Positions 46,311 through 59,100 of a DNA stretch of 64,000 nucleotides are shown here, one piece after another. The translations under genes were made by a program, and so were the position numbers. Location: positions 40,238 to 104,237 of the forward strand of contig QEOQ01000092.1 in assembly GCA_010279815.1 (NCBI GenBank), in the 5' to 3' direction. Position 1 is the first letter of the stretch; the number at the start of each line of letters is the position of its first letter. Under the pieces are notes generated by a model, which was not told where the DNA came from, ran no database searches, and was given only the letters and a program-made list of their open reading frames with translations. This DNA comes from Brachionus plicatilis. Its lineage: Eukaryota; Rotifera; Eurotatoria; Ploima; Brachionidae.

Positions 46311-47222
46311 TCAGCAAATATGCCAAAGTTTAATTGTTTGATCGTTTTTATTAAAACTACCACTTCCAGATATAAAAGTATTATTGTCTAAAACTGCAAG
46401 ACATCTAACCCAATCTGTATGCCCTTGAAATGTTTTTGTAGAGATACCTTTATCAATGTTCCAAAGTTTAATTGTATCATCACGACTTCCAGAAATAAAA
46501 GTATTATTGTCTAGAACTGCAAGACAATAAACCGAATCTGTATGCCCTTGAAATGTTTTTGTAAAGATTCCTTTGTCAATGTTCCAAAGTTTAATTGTTT
46601 TATCCCAGCTTCCAGAAATAAAAGTATTATTATCTAAAACTGCAAGATAAAAAACCGAATCTGTATGCCCTTGAAATGTTTTTGTAGAGATACCCTTGTC
46701 AATGTTCCAAAGTTTAATTGTTTTATCATCACTTCCAGAAATAAAAGTATTATTATCTAAAACTGCAAGACAAAAAACCGAATGTGTATGCCCTTGAAAT
46801 GTTTTTGTAGAGATTCCTTTGTCAATGTTCCAAAGTTTAATTGTTTTATCCCAGCTTCCAGAAATAAAAGTATTATTATCTAAAACTGCTAGACAAAAAA
46901 CAGAATATGTATGTCCTTGAAATGTTTTTGTAGAGATTCCTTTGTCAATGTTCCAAAGTTTAATTGTTTTATCATCACTTCCAGAAATAAAAGTATTAGT
47001 GTCTAAAACTGCAAGACATCTAACCCAATCTGTATGCCCTTGAAATGTTTTTGTAGAGATTCCTTTGTCAATGTTCCAGAGTTCAATTGTTTCATCACGA
47101 CTTCCAGATATAAAAGTATTATTGTCTAAAACTGCAAGACAAAAAACCCAACTTGTATGCCCTTGAAAGGTCTTGATTAATATTCCATTGTTTCCTTCAA
47201 TTTGGTTTTCCAAATTTTCCAT
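46311..47222 (-). CDS. seven-blade WD40 protein
   Basis: 303-residue single-exon frame. After a 20-residue leader (MENLENQIEGNNG) come seven WD40 repeats of 41 residues, pattern GHTxxVxCLAVLDNNTFISGSxDxTIKLWNIDKGISTKTFQ split over each unit; repeat 7 has a small insertion (GSFNKND) and ends LWHIC at the stop. Seven repeats match a closed beta-propeller, a protein-interaction scaffold; no other domain is attached, so the function is unknown. Units are nearly identical to each other at the DNA level (123-bp period), unlike most WD40 proteins. A TTTTTTTTTTTTTTAG tract stands two bases before the ATG, suggesting a spliced leader or 5' intron. Copies: 39960 (truncated) and 640 (decayed). A TTTAAGAGGATTACTTTAAAG repeat lies downstream of both copies. 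Confidence 0.8.
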   Translation of the reverse strand: MENLENQIEGNNGILIKTFQGHTSWVFCLAVLDNNTFISGSRDETIELWNIDKGISTKTFQGHTDWVRCLAVLDTNTFISGSDDKTIKLWNIDKGISTKTFQGHTYSVFCLAVLDNNTFISGSWDKTIKLWNIDKGISTKTFQGHTHSVFCLAVLDNNTFISGSDDKTIKLWNIDKGISTKTFQGHTDSVFYLAVLDNNTFISGSWDKTIKLWNIDKGIFTKTFQGHTDSVYCLAVLDNNTFISGSRDDTIKLWNIDKGISTKTFQGHTDWVRCLAVLDNNTFISGSGSFNKNDQTIKLWHIC

Positions 47223-47959
47223 TCCTAAAAAAAAAAAAAAAGGTCCTCGATGAGCAGACCTTTGACGGTCGGAACTTTGATCAAAAATTACTTTTCAATA
47301 TAAATTTTTCCCATTCTTCGCGGACAATTTCTCGTAAGTTCTTGTTTTTCATTTTTCCGTTGTTTCTTTTATAATATTATATTTATTTTATTTTATGAAA
47401 TTTTGGATTGCTTTAAATAGAAAACTTTTTTGTTTATTCATTCCAATCATAAGTTAATAACTTAGCGACAATCTTTTTGAGTATAAGATACATTTTCTAT
47501 CTTTCTTTTTAATTTGATAAATTTTGAATTAATATATTTGCTATTTCTATTTTTAATATTATTTTAACTTTTTATATTCATTTTATCAAATTTTCGATTA
47601 TTTTCTTATCTCTTATACTCACAACTTAATAATAAACGCCATTTTTAATGCTTCTTCGTTTTTTGAATAAAGCATTTGATTTTATTTTAGAAAACTTTGA
47701 AAAAATATTTCATTCCAATTTTTTATTATAATTATTTTTGTTTAATTTTTTTTTAATTATTTATTTTAAAAAAATATATAAAAAACAATTATATAAATAA
47801 ATAAATAGATTTTAATTTATTTCTCAACATTTCGTCCAAACAGCCTTTTTCATATTTAAGACTGAAATAAAAACAAATTTGATATATTTACTATATTTTG
47901 TATTGTTTTGTTTTTGTCAAATTTCCTGAAAAATTTAAACTTGAAGCTACAAAAGAAAG

Positions 47960-48340
47960 TTGTCTACTTCTTTATTATCCTGCTATTTTGAGACATGTCT
48001 GAGTTTCTCTAGAAGGACCCCTAAAGATGAATCATCATCAATGTCTAGTGCCTCATGCCTTGCTTTTAGCCCCCACTTCACACCCTTCGGCCTTTCACTT
48101 GTTTTTTTCATGAGTCATGACAAAGTCAATTACAATCAGGAATGGGTTTGGAGAGAGAACGCAACCTTGCCAAAGTCCTTTGCACAGCTTGAAGCTTTCA
48201 GATTGACCATTTTTCAGAATTATGCTTCGTTTGAATTTATCTTAGAAAAGCTTTATAAATTTCACAATCTTCTGTCAAAGGCTTTGTTGATTTCAATAAA
48301 GTTAAAAAAGTGGACTGTACCATTCCAGAGTTAGATTTAT
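47960..48340 (-). pseudogene. decayed non-LTR reverse transcriptase fragment
   Basis: On the minus strand, with stops and shifts, FIEINKAFDRR (the D/E-x-KAFD motif), a SSCAKDFGKVAFSLQ segment and LMKKTSERPKGVKWGLKAR, then ALDIDDDSSLGVLLEKL appear in the order of an RT palm. The expected catalytic F/YADD is IDDD here. The open frame on the plus strand over the same bases is its shadow. The element type differs from those at 26441 and 28234. Confidence 0.6.
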
Positions 48341-48578
48341 GATATTTCTCAGTGCAAACGACTGGTTAATGAATCATTTTCTTTGTATTTTTGTTTCTAA
48401 GCTATTTAATTCTTAGATGCTTTAAAAAAGTTATCTTGACAAAAAAGATCACAAAAAATTTTTATGCAAAAAATTTAAAATTCTTTATAAAATTTTGCAT
48501 CTTTCCACTTTAAGACGAGTCAAAAGTCAAGACATGAAATAATTAGATCATTTTAAGAAGAATTTAGACCCTAAATAG

Positions 48579-48911
48579 GCAAAATGTTATTTATTGTACA
48601 TTTTTATATTTTTACATTTTTACATTTTTGAGAGAAGAAAAAAAAAAAATCTCAAAATCAAAAAATCTAAAAAAATTTTCACACAAGAAAAGTATTAATA
48701 AATTCGCAATTAATTAAAAGGGATTTTCAAAAAATTATCCTTGGTTTTTACATTTAAATTTTTCTAAAACTTTTTTTTAAGAAATTGCGAGTTTATTATT
48801 ACTTTTCTTGAATGAAAATTTTTTTAGATTTTTTGATTTTGAGATTTTTTTTTCTTCTCTCAAAAATGTAAAAATGTAAAATTATAAAAATGTACAATAA
48901 ATAACATTTTG
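48579..48911. repeat. long hairpin (about 130-bp arms)
   Basis: The left arm starts CAAAATGTTATTTATTGTAC and runs through GAGAGAAGAAAAA and CAAAATCAAAAAATC to about 48713. The right arm (48784-48911) is its reverse complement, ending TACAATAAATAACATTTTG, with few mismatches. The loop is about 70 bp. Left arm begins after an AGGC, right arm ends before CCCC. Confidence 0.75.
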
Positions 48912-49739
48912 CCCCCTGAATACAGAGGCTCATTTAGCATAATTTACATAAAGTCTTAAGTTTTAATTTTTTCCTTCTCAAATGAGCTCAAAAAATAGGA
49001 AATTAATTTTAGAGATTTTAAAAAAGTTTATTTTTTTTCAAAGCAATAGCTGGCTGATATCTACATCTCCATTGTTGAGTTCCGTCTTTTTTCATTTTTT
49101 TTATTTTTGGTATTAGTTTCCATTGATATTTAGCTTTAATCGATCTTTATTAGCTGAAATAAGCTCAAGCTTGTTGAACATCTTTTTTTAATTTTTATTT
49201 ATTGTTAATTTTATTTTAAGGATTTTAAAATCAGTGTTTTTTGTTTAATTTTGACAAGAGAAGGCAGAATAATGGTTTTTGTTTCAAATTTTTCTTCCAA
49301 ATCTGACAATAGATTTACATTATTTAGTTATAATCAAAAATTATTTAGACATCATTTATATTTTTTTTATAATTCAAGGTATTTAATTAAATAAATTTTT
49401 TTTTTAATTTTAAATTTACTTTTATCTTTAAAAAAAGTTTAAGCGTAAGAAACGATTTTATTAGAAATATTTTATTAAATATACTTATATCAAAAATTCT
49501 TATCAAATAAAAACTGTTTTTTAAATCATAAAGTTTATTGATAAAAAGTTTTTTTAAAATTATTAAAACATTTTTTAAGATAAATTTATTTAATTGATAA
49601 AAAATGTTATCTAAAGGTAAAATAAATTGCTAGCCATTTTTTAATTTTTATTATGAAGAGTGAAAAATAATGATTATTTATTTAAATAAAAAAAAATAAA
49701 TAATAATAATTTTTTTTCATAATTTCAATGATTTCTCTG

Positions 49740-50111
49740 GGAAAAATAATGCTCTCAATTTTAAATTAAAAAAATTAATTTTTCAAAATTATTTTTTTAA
49801 TTATTAAATAAAAAAAGTTTTAGTTAGTCTTTTTAAAAAGGACATTCGCTTGTTGATTAAGCCTGAAGCTTCTTTTTGGACTCTAGACTCACTTTTATTT
49901 TTTTAATTTTTTAAGAATTTTTACAGAAACATTTAAAATGTCATTAGTAACCAAAAATTTTTAAATTCTTGACAAAATTGAAATTTTCAAAAACTAATTA
50001 GAAAATGACTATGAATGGCTTCAAAATTAAACACATTTGAAAAAATAAACCTCTCAAAACTAAAAGGTTTTGGAAAATATTTTAAATTAAAAATTAAATT
50101 GCGCTATTAAA
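49740..50111. other. upstream region of the Cys-module gene
   Basis: Copy-2 sequence that is absent from copy 1 (deleted there from about 49765 on). No clear TATA box or repeat was seen. Confidence 0.4.
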
Positions 50112-53100
50112 ATGATCGAGAGAGATCCTACAGCTTTAAATTACATAATTGACCAAAATAATGACAGAGATGAGCCCATTGAAATATACGAAGTACCAAA
50201 TCTCCTCTTAAAAAAATCTTTTTTTAATTTTCTTTTTATCAAGTACAAAATCAAAGACAAAAAAAAGCTAAATGGCCGCTTTTTCAGCGCCAAGTTCTCT
50301 TTCTCCGGCTGCTTGCTGTCCCTGTTTGTCAACATAATTGCTTTGTTTGTATTCAGCGCTCTTTTGTTTGCTGTTTATTTGATAGTGGTCAATGCAAGTA
50401 ATAATTTTCCAAAATTACCATTTAAAATAACTGAGTTTTGAAATAAATTACCTTTGAGGTTTACGTACCTATGGAGAATTTTGCAATAAAGACTCAGACT
50501 GTGACACATCATTTCAGCTTCGCTGCCAATTTGGCATCTGTAATTGTACTTCAGATTATTTTCACAAATCAATCACTTCCGGATGCGGTAAGTTCTGTGG
50601 TCTCTTATTTTTTTGTCTTTTTTTATAATTTTAAATAAATTCAGTCAGAAAACTAAACAATCTTGGATCATGCCAGCTAGATGAACAGTGCTATGGTGGA
50701 CAGTATTGTTTTAATAATGTATGTGATTGTTCAAATGACAGATTTTGGAATTCTACGACTCTTTATTGCCGTAATGTATTTTTTTTTATTTAATTAAAAA
50801 TTAATTTTTTAGAGCTAAAGCTTTAATAAATTATTAAATTAAAAAATTTATAAAAAAAATATAAAATTTTAATGAAATTTTATTTTAGAGAAAAAGAGTG
50901 GATATGGAGGCTTTTGTTTAAATGATGTAAATTGTGGCTATGGTACAAACATGAATTGTGTATCATCCAAATGTGGCTGCTCGGATCCAAATGTGTCATA
51001 CTGGAACGGGACTTATTGTGCACCAGTTCAAAGCTTCATGGGAGAATGCAAGACCAACAGCACTTGCAAACCATCAAGTTTTTTGCTCTGCAACACAACA
51101 GAATTATATCCCAACAAATGCGCCTGTTTGCCCTACCATTTCTGGAACAGTGCTAGCGAAATGTGTCAATCGATGAAAACTGTTAACGAAACATGTGATT
51201 CTTCAGAAGAGTGCTTGAGTCATACCAAGTTGTTTTGTGGACTTCTGGAAGGAGTTGTGTACATGTCAGTAAAACGATGCACATGTCAATCGGACCACTA
51301 TTGGTCGCCAACTTCTAATTCATGTGGTAAGTTAAAGATGGAATAAAATTTAAAAACGTTTCTTTATTTTTGTTTAGAAAAAAAAGCTAGTTATGGTGAA
51401 GTTTGCACTGTTTGCGATAATACATTATTATTGAGTTGTAATGTGGCAAATTATTGTGCCTGTGATCCAACACATTTTTGGAATGGAACTTTTTGTGGTA
51501 GGCTTAATTTTTGGCAAATTGATATCTCAAGTCATTTTATTGTAGTCAATTTCATTTGAAGAAAAATAAAGTTTTTTTTTTAAAAGGCATCTCCAAGTAG
51601 GTAAATAGTAAGATCATCCCGTTTTTTTTTCATCCCCAAAATATTATCCCGTTGAAAATTATCCCATTTTCTTATTTAAGACAATTATCCCGTTTTTGCA
51701 AAAAAGAAAATTGTTCCATTTTTTTTTAATCCCAAAAAGAAAAAAGGAAAATTATCCTGTTATTTTTTTATCCCATAAAAATAATAAGAATATATCCATT
51801 TTTTTAAGAAAAATAAAATGAGAAATTANNNNNAAAATTTAAATTTATCAAAAAAATTAACTATTCCTAAAAGTTAGCATTACTTGAATATCTTTCCAAA
51901 AAATACCATAATTGCTTGACAAGAATTCAACAGTATTTTTGTTGGATTCAGACATTATTCAATTTAAAATTATTTTATTTAATAAATGTTGATTGAGTAG
52001 TTTTTATTCAAAAATAATCAAGAGTTTTTTATTAATAAGAAATTAGTTGTCAATTATCTCTTTTTGATTAATATATTTTGGCATGCGGATGCATTCAAAC
52101 TAAAAAGTTTTAGCATACATAATAAATAAAAGAAAAATTCCGGAAATAATTTCAAAAAAAATAGTATAATTTTCTAATATATCAAAACGGGATTTTTCCT
52201 TTATTTAAGAAAATGGGATGTTTTTTCTATTTTTTTTCCGTGATAAAAAAAGACGGGATATTTTTCAACGGGATATTTTTTTCAGGAAAAAAAGAAAACG
52301 GGATGATTTTACTGCCAATCCTCCAAATATTCTTTATCTTTTCTAAAAAATTTTTGATAATGTTTAATCATTAACCAGTTTTAAATAATAGTTATATTTT
52401 ATAAACTATCAAAATAATCAGCTTAGCCTATCTTTAGAAGGTATTGAAAGATAAAATATAATTTAATTAAATAAATTAAAACTTTTCTTTTATCTTTTTT
52501 ATGGATTAAATTAAAAATTTTAAGATAAGTTCTTCAATAAAAACATGAAAATATTTGTTTAAAACCTATTCGAGCTTTGATTCGTAAAAAAAAATCAAAT
52601 TTAGAAAATTAAGATAATTTATTAAAACTAATTTTTTAATATAAATTTTTTTACAGTCAAAAAAATTAAAAAAAAGAATAAAGATTTTTTTTACAGCACC
52701 TTTCTTTCTATTGTTGCTTATTGGTAAATCCATGAAGATCTCGCTGAAATGACTGTTTTGAGAATATATGTTGGGTTGTTTATTAAGTTTTTTATTTTTT
52801 TGATACTTTATTTATTCAATAAAAAAATAAATTTTATTGGACTCTTAAATAATTTCCTTTGCTAGAAATATACATATCCCATCTTTCTGGTAGCATTCTG
52901 ATCCCTCGCTCGTAGAAGCTGGCTGGTTTTGAGATGAAATATTGATTGATGTCTTTTTTGATTTCTTCTAAATCTGAGAAACTTTTTTCAATGAAGAAAT
53001 GCTGCATGAATCTGAACAAATGTTATTCTGAATGAGCCAAGTTTTGTGAATAAGCTGGGTGGGATAAGACTTACCAGCCTAGATTATCTACCGTGCCCCG

Positions 53101-56100
53101 AGTCGTTTTTACTGCATGTGGCCAATCATTGTCATGTAAAAGAATCACTTCTCGCTTTCCTTTAGCTCTGTGTGGTCGTTTTGCTTCCAAAGCTAGGCTC
53201 AAACTATTCAATTGTTGTGAATAAAGGTTTGCGTTTATGGTTAGTTTGGTTGCAGTAGCTCTTAATAGATGATACACTTCTGATCCCACCAAACACATAG
53301 CATGACCTTTTTTCCTGATTATCTTACATCATTTGAATTTTTGATGATGTAAAAATCATCTGGAAAACGGTGATTTTTTTAATATCACCTGTCAAATATG
53401 TGATAATTTTTTTAATTAAATTTTTTTTTAAATGAAAATGACAAAAAATTTGCCAACTTTTAACAAACATTTTTTAAAATTTTCTAATTCTCTTTTAAGT
53501 TCTTGATATATCAAATGGTTTAAATTGTGACAACAATTTTGATTGTGATTCAGCATTAGGTTTATCATGCGATACAACTTACAGAAAATGCCTGTAAAAA
53601 AAGATTCAAAGATTTTTATTTATTTGAAGTCTTGTCACAATGATTTCATACAAAAATATTCCAAACTCTAAATTAAACTTTAATTTAAATTTCAAAACTT
53701 TTAAGGTGCGCTTCTACTCACTATTGGAAGGATTCAACGTGCAGTAATTTTCTTTGTCTGATTCTTTTTGTAGAGTATAAATTTGTATTTTAAAGCTTTG
53801 AAACAAATAAATGGCACATACTGTAAAAAAGATATTGAATGCCAATCTCAAAATGGACTATCATGTGTTTCTGATAGATGCTCGTAAGGAAAATTTTATT
53901 GTATTCAAAAAGTTTTTTTTCTTACAATTTTTATTAATTAAAGGTGTCCAGCAACCAATTTTTGGAACATTAATATTTGCAGTATAAAAATAAAAACATT
54001 TTTTATTGTCAAATTTTAAATTATTTTTAAAAGATGTTAAATATGATGCTAATACTTATTGTACTGAAACTTTTCAATGCAAAGACTATAGGGGTCTCAC
54101 TTGTATTAATGGTGCAGGAATTTCAAGCAAAAGCTGCCAGTAAATTATACCACAGTGCTGTTACGATACCACAAATATACTTCTTTTTACACTAAATCTG
54201 GAAAACGGTATTATAATTTAGAGTAAATTATCGATATTTATGAGAAATTCAGGATATTTTTTATTTCAATTTTTCAAAAAAATATATCTTATTCAAATTT
54301 AATGAAAAAAAGTCGTTTGAATTTTTTGACACAAAATTAAATAATTAAAAAAATTATTTTAATTAATGAATTTATTTAAAAAATTGAAACGAATTAAATA
54401 AATGTAATGAATAATTTAAAAATGAAGTTTAATTAGAAGGACTTTTTTTAATTTAATTTAATTTAATTTAATTTTTTGCTTTTAAGATATTATTAAGGTT
54501 CCGGCAATTCTAATCAAGACTTTTTAATTTCGATATCAAATTCGGAAGCAACGTCCGGACTTGGACTTTCATTTTAGTATTAATTAAAATATCTTATCGT
54601 ATAAATTAATTATACTCAAGACTTGACTAGAATAATTTTTATTAAAGTTTTTTTGATAAACGCTTTAGATAAAAATTTAGATATATAATATTAATTTAGA
54701 TGGTTCGGGGATTAATGTGATAATGGGGTTCATAGTTCAATAACTTTTCTTTTAAATTATCCTTCATAATAATTTTTTTGTTACAAAATTCAGTAAATTT
54801 GTTTCATTTAGCTCTATTTTATTTTTTTAAATTAAAGAAACTTCTTCTACTCCTGGTTAACTTAAAAAATAGCCATAAAATAAAGACAACAAAAAACTCA
54901 ATTAATTTTAAGCTAAAATTTTGTTTTACTCAACCAATTTTTTTAGTTTCTTTTATCAAAAGAAAAAAAAGATCCAGGTGAAACATAATTGTTACAATAC
55001 CTGCCAAAAAACATAAAGTTTTTTTTTTGATTCTGATAAAATTGAATAAATTTTACTTGATTTTTGTTAATTGATAAGGCATTAATTGATTAAGTGATAT
55101 TTTTTTTAATTTAAATATTTACAATCAAATGTTTAGCAATAAATTGTATTATAAATAATTTGGGAAATAATATAGGTTTTACTTTATAATAATGAATTAA
55201 TGGCATTTTTATTAAGTATCTAATGTTTTTTTAGATTCATTTATAATCAGAGTTGTTTAAAAGTCATAAGTCTCAATTCAAGCCCAAGTCCGGAATTATT
55301 TTTTTCAAAAGTCCATGTCCGGGCTTTAAAAATTTGAATACTGAAGAAGAAATTTATGCTGAAATTGCAACAAAATTCTCATATATGGCAAATCTATTGC
55401 ATTAGACAACCCAAGAGTATATAAATTTAAATAAAAAAAAAGTCTGAACTTGCACTTTTTTTTGGGACTTTTAACCAACTCTGTTTGTAATAATCATCAA
55501 AGATATTTATTCCAAGTCAATAGCTTACTTCTATAATTTTACATCATATTAAAATATGGAGAATGGTAAGCCATATTAAATTTAATCAGTGAGATAAAAA
55601 ACTTCTATCTCAGAGTTAAAATACTCAATAATAAATGAAATAAAAAACAGAGTATAAATACTCAGTCTTTCCCTAAAAAAGTAATCTTAAAAATAAAGAT
55701 CCGAATGCTGAACAATTTTTAAATGAATGAAAAGGTTACAATACTTAAAGGAGATAAATTTTTGCTAATCTCTAACCGAACATAATAGTTTTTCTTTATT
55801 TTTTTTTATCAATTAAACTTTAAATTTTTGAAAAATAAATTTTCATTGATGAATCTGCCCAATATTAAAATTAATCTTCATTATTAAAGAAAAATCCCAT
55901 TTTTGTCATCAAATTAATAAATAAATATCGATTTTTACCATAAATACGGTTTTTTATATTATTGAATTTTAGTAAAATACCTTAAAAATACTTTATTTGA
56001 GTATCGTATCGTAGCATCATTGTAAATTAATATTGAATGAAAAAAACATAATTAAATTGTATAGATGCGGTACTAATTTTTACTGGGAACAATCGACACA

Positions 56101-59100
56101 AACTTGCAGTAAGTAATAAAAAAGATAAAAAAATATTCTTTTTAAAAACATTTTTTTAAAGATATTAAAAGATCTCATGGAATAACCTGTGCAAATGATT
56201 ACGAATGTAAAATTAACATTGCTTTTTAAAATTTTGTTTAAAATTTAATTATTTAAGGTAGAGACAGCTTAGGCTTAATTTGTGCCAGCACTTGCTTGTA
56301 ATTATTTAAATTTTTTCTAAATATAATTTTAAAAAAAATAAAAAATTAAATCAATTAAGGTGTCCCTATACCCATTACTGGGATTTAGACACTTGCAGTG
56401 AGTATAAAGCTTTATACAAAATGATTTTTTTTTAAAGCAAAAATTAAAAGATGAGAAAAAAACTTATGATGATTCGTGTGCCAATACATATCAGTGTAAA
56501 GACTATCTAGCCCTTCAGTGTATTGGTGGCAAATGCCAGTAGTGTAACAAAAATTTGATTTTTTGTTCTCTAAATTTTACTTTTAGATGCAACAAAATGA
56601 TGTATTGGGATGACCGCTATGGAGAAGGATGCCGTAAGTTGGCAAATTAAAATAAAATAAAAAAATTTTGATTTTCAGTATTTAAAAAAACAAACAATAC
56701 GGCTTGCAATGGAACGAACCCTCATTGTCAGGATTATGCTGGTCTTAGCTGCATTGGATATATTTGCCAGTAATTAAAAATAAAATTTATTATAAAATTT
56801 TAAAATTTGTTTATTTATTTATTTATTTAAAGATGCACTTATCCAGATTATTGGGTAAGTAGATTAAAATTCTCGTTAAATCAAAAAAAGTCAAAAAAAA
56901 TCTAAAAAGTTTTCAATTATTCCACTTTTTTGATTTTTTTCAATTTTTAAAAAAAAATTTACAAAAATTCTAGAATTAAAAAAATACATTTATTTGCACG
57001 AATTTTCAAAAAAGTGTAAAAATTCAGAAAATTGTGGATTTTTTTTGACACTTTTTGGAAAAGTCATCATAACAAATCAAATCAAATCAAATGTTTATAT
57101 AATTTTTTTTTATAAAAGTAAATTTAGTTTAAAAAAAAAGTCAGCAAAAAAATTTTTTTTTGTCTTTTCACATCATAAAATTTGTATTTTTATTGTATTT
57201 TTTATTGTATTTTTAGGTGATCAATCCAATTAGTTTCCAAATGGACAAATGTCGTGAGTTTTCTCTTCATTAAAAAGACACTTTTCTAAAGTTTATACCT
57301 CAGAAAAACCTGCAGGCATAAATCAATATTGTGATGGAACAACCTACAAATGCGAGGATGGGTTGGTTTGCGAAATGGATGTCAATGGCTTACAAATTTG
57401 CTCTTGTCCAAAAACTCAGCATTATGTACTTTTTTAAAAAAAAATTTCAAAATTTTATTTTAGTCAATATTTAGGATGGTGTTTCAGGAAAGTGTGGTAA
57501 GTGTACTAGAGTAAATTGAGTTGGCTGGCATTAATCCGATTTTTTTGCTGTGTCACAAATTTAGTTCTGATAATCCGGACTTATTTGGCAAGATCGAATT
57601 AAAGCCAGACCACTGATTATTACATTAAAAAAAATTAAATTAAATATGGAAAAAGTTGATTTTAGAACTTATGGAGAAACTTGTAGTTTTTGGGAAAATC
57701 CGTGTGATGACACATTAGGGCTGTACTGCCGAACGTCAGGTGTAAGCTGTAGCTGCCCAGATAATTTAGCAACATATAGATGTGATTGTAGGAATACTCA
57801 GTAAGTATTATTTGCCAAAATATGCTATCGAAATAACTCGATTTTTGAGATATGTCATAAAAAGTGTTTTCATTAAATGTTTCATCACATTCTGATGGGT
57901 TCCTGTTTTTTCTTACACTTTTTTCTTGAGATTTTTAAGTTTAATAGAATTTAGATTTTTTTTAAATTATGAAATATTTGTTTCAGCACATACTAAAGCT
58001 AACAAACACAATTAAAAACAACCTTAGCTCTAGAGTTTTTTAGAAGTCAGATTTTTTTTTCTTTTAGTGCTGATTTGATAAAAAAATTTTTGGTAATTTA
58101 AAGAAATTTTTCGAAAAATTACGTAAAAAATTCCATTTTTTAGGGCATATTTAACTTCTTTCAGTAAATTAAAAACATTAAGAAAAATTTGAGAAAAAAA
58201 ATACTGATTTTTTAATTCAGTAAAATTTGGAAATTTTTGGTAAAAATATTTAAAAAAAAATAAAGGTTGAATCGAATTTTTTTAATGCTTTATTCTAAAT
58301 AATTGGTTTAATTGTAAGACCAGTCTGCAATTTTTTGAATAACGATCAGAATCACCTTTTAAAATAATTAAAAAACACATTTGGTGAACTCTTTAGTTAA
58401 ATAGTTAGAGTTTAATTTTTAATCAGAAATTTGAAAAAAAATATTGAAAATATTTTCTTTAACTCTTAAATTATTTATCTATTTTTTATTTGTTTATCTA
58501 TACCATATAAGTTAAATAAGATAAAATAAAATGAAATAAAAGATAAATAATTCATTTAGATTTAAATTAATATTCAATCGTTGAAAAACTCGTCAAAAAA
58601 AAGTCAAGTGCAAGTCAGGACTTTGAGTTGTTACAAAAATTTAAAAAAAAACAAGTCAAGATTTTTACTTATTTTAAGAATAGAATTAAAATATATAAGT
58701 AAAATTGTTTGTTTAAATTTCTTTTTCAATGTAAATATTGAAACATAATTTTTTAAACAATTCAATAATTTTCATATGCTTTTTAAGTGAATTTATTAAT
58801 AAAAAACAAAAAAATTGGTGCTTTAAAAAATTACAGAAATAAATTAAACAAGATAAATAATATTAAAAATTATATAAAAAATATAAAAAATCAAGATATA
58901 AAAAAATATTTATGACTTGTTATTTTTAAAAAATTTATTTTCAAGTCCAAGTCATACTTTGACTTGTTTTTGAATTGTTAAGTTTTTTTTTCTTGACTTT
59001 TATACAAGTCTGTATAAAAATAAGCAATAATTGAAGTTAATAATTTTTTTATTTTTTTATAATTTGAAGGAGCTTTAGAAATAGCATTTGCTCTTATCAA

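Larger units (their letters stand above)
47893..49080. mobile_element. insertion specific to duplicate copy 2
   Basis: In copy 1 the flank runs AAATTTGATAAATTTACCGTCTTT without interruption at 41254-41277. In copy 2 the same words are separated at 47893 and 49080 by nearly 1.2 kb. The extra DNA holds a dead RT piece and a hairpin, described separately. No clear terminal repeat was seen at the two junctions, and a deletion from copy 1 is possible. Confidence 0.55.

Noticed and set aside
47960..48334. 124-codon plus-strand frame
   Set aside because: Shadow of a decayed reverse transcriptase on the minus strand.
50141..50335. Minus-strand frames at 50141 and 50375 and plus frames at 50932 and 50958
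   Set aside because: Shadows of exons 1, 2 and 4 of the Cys-module gene.
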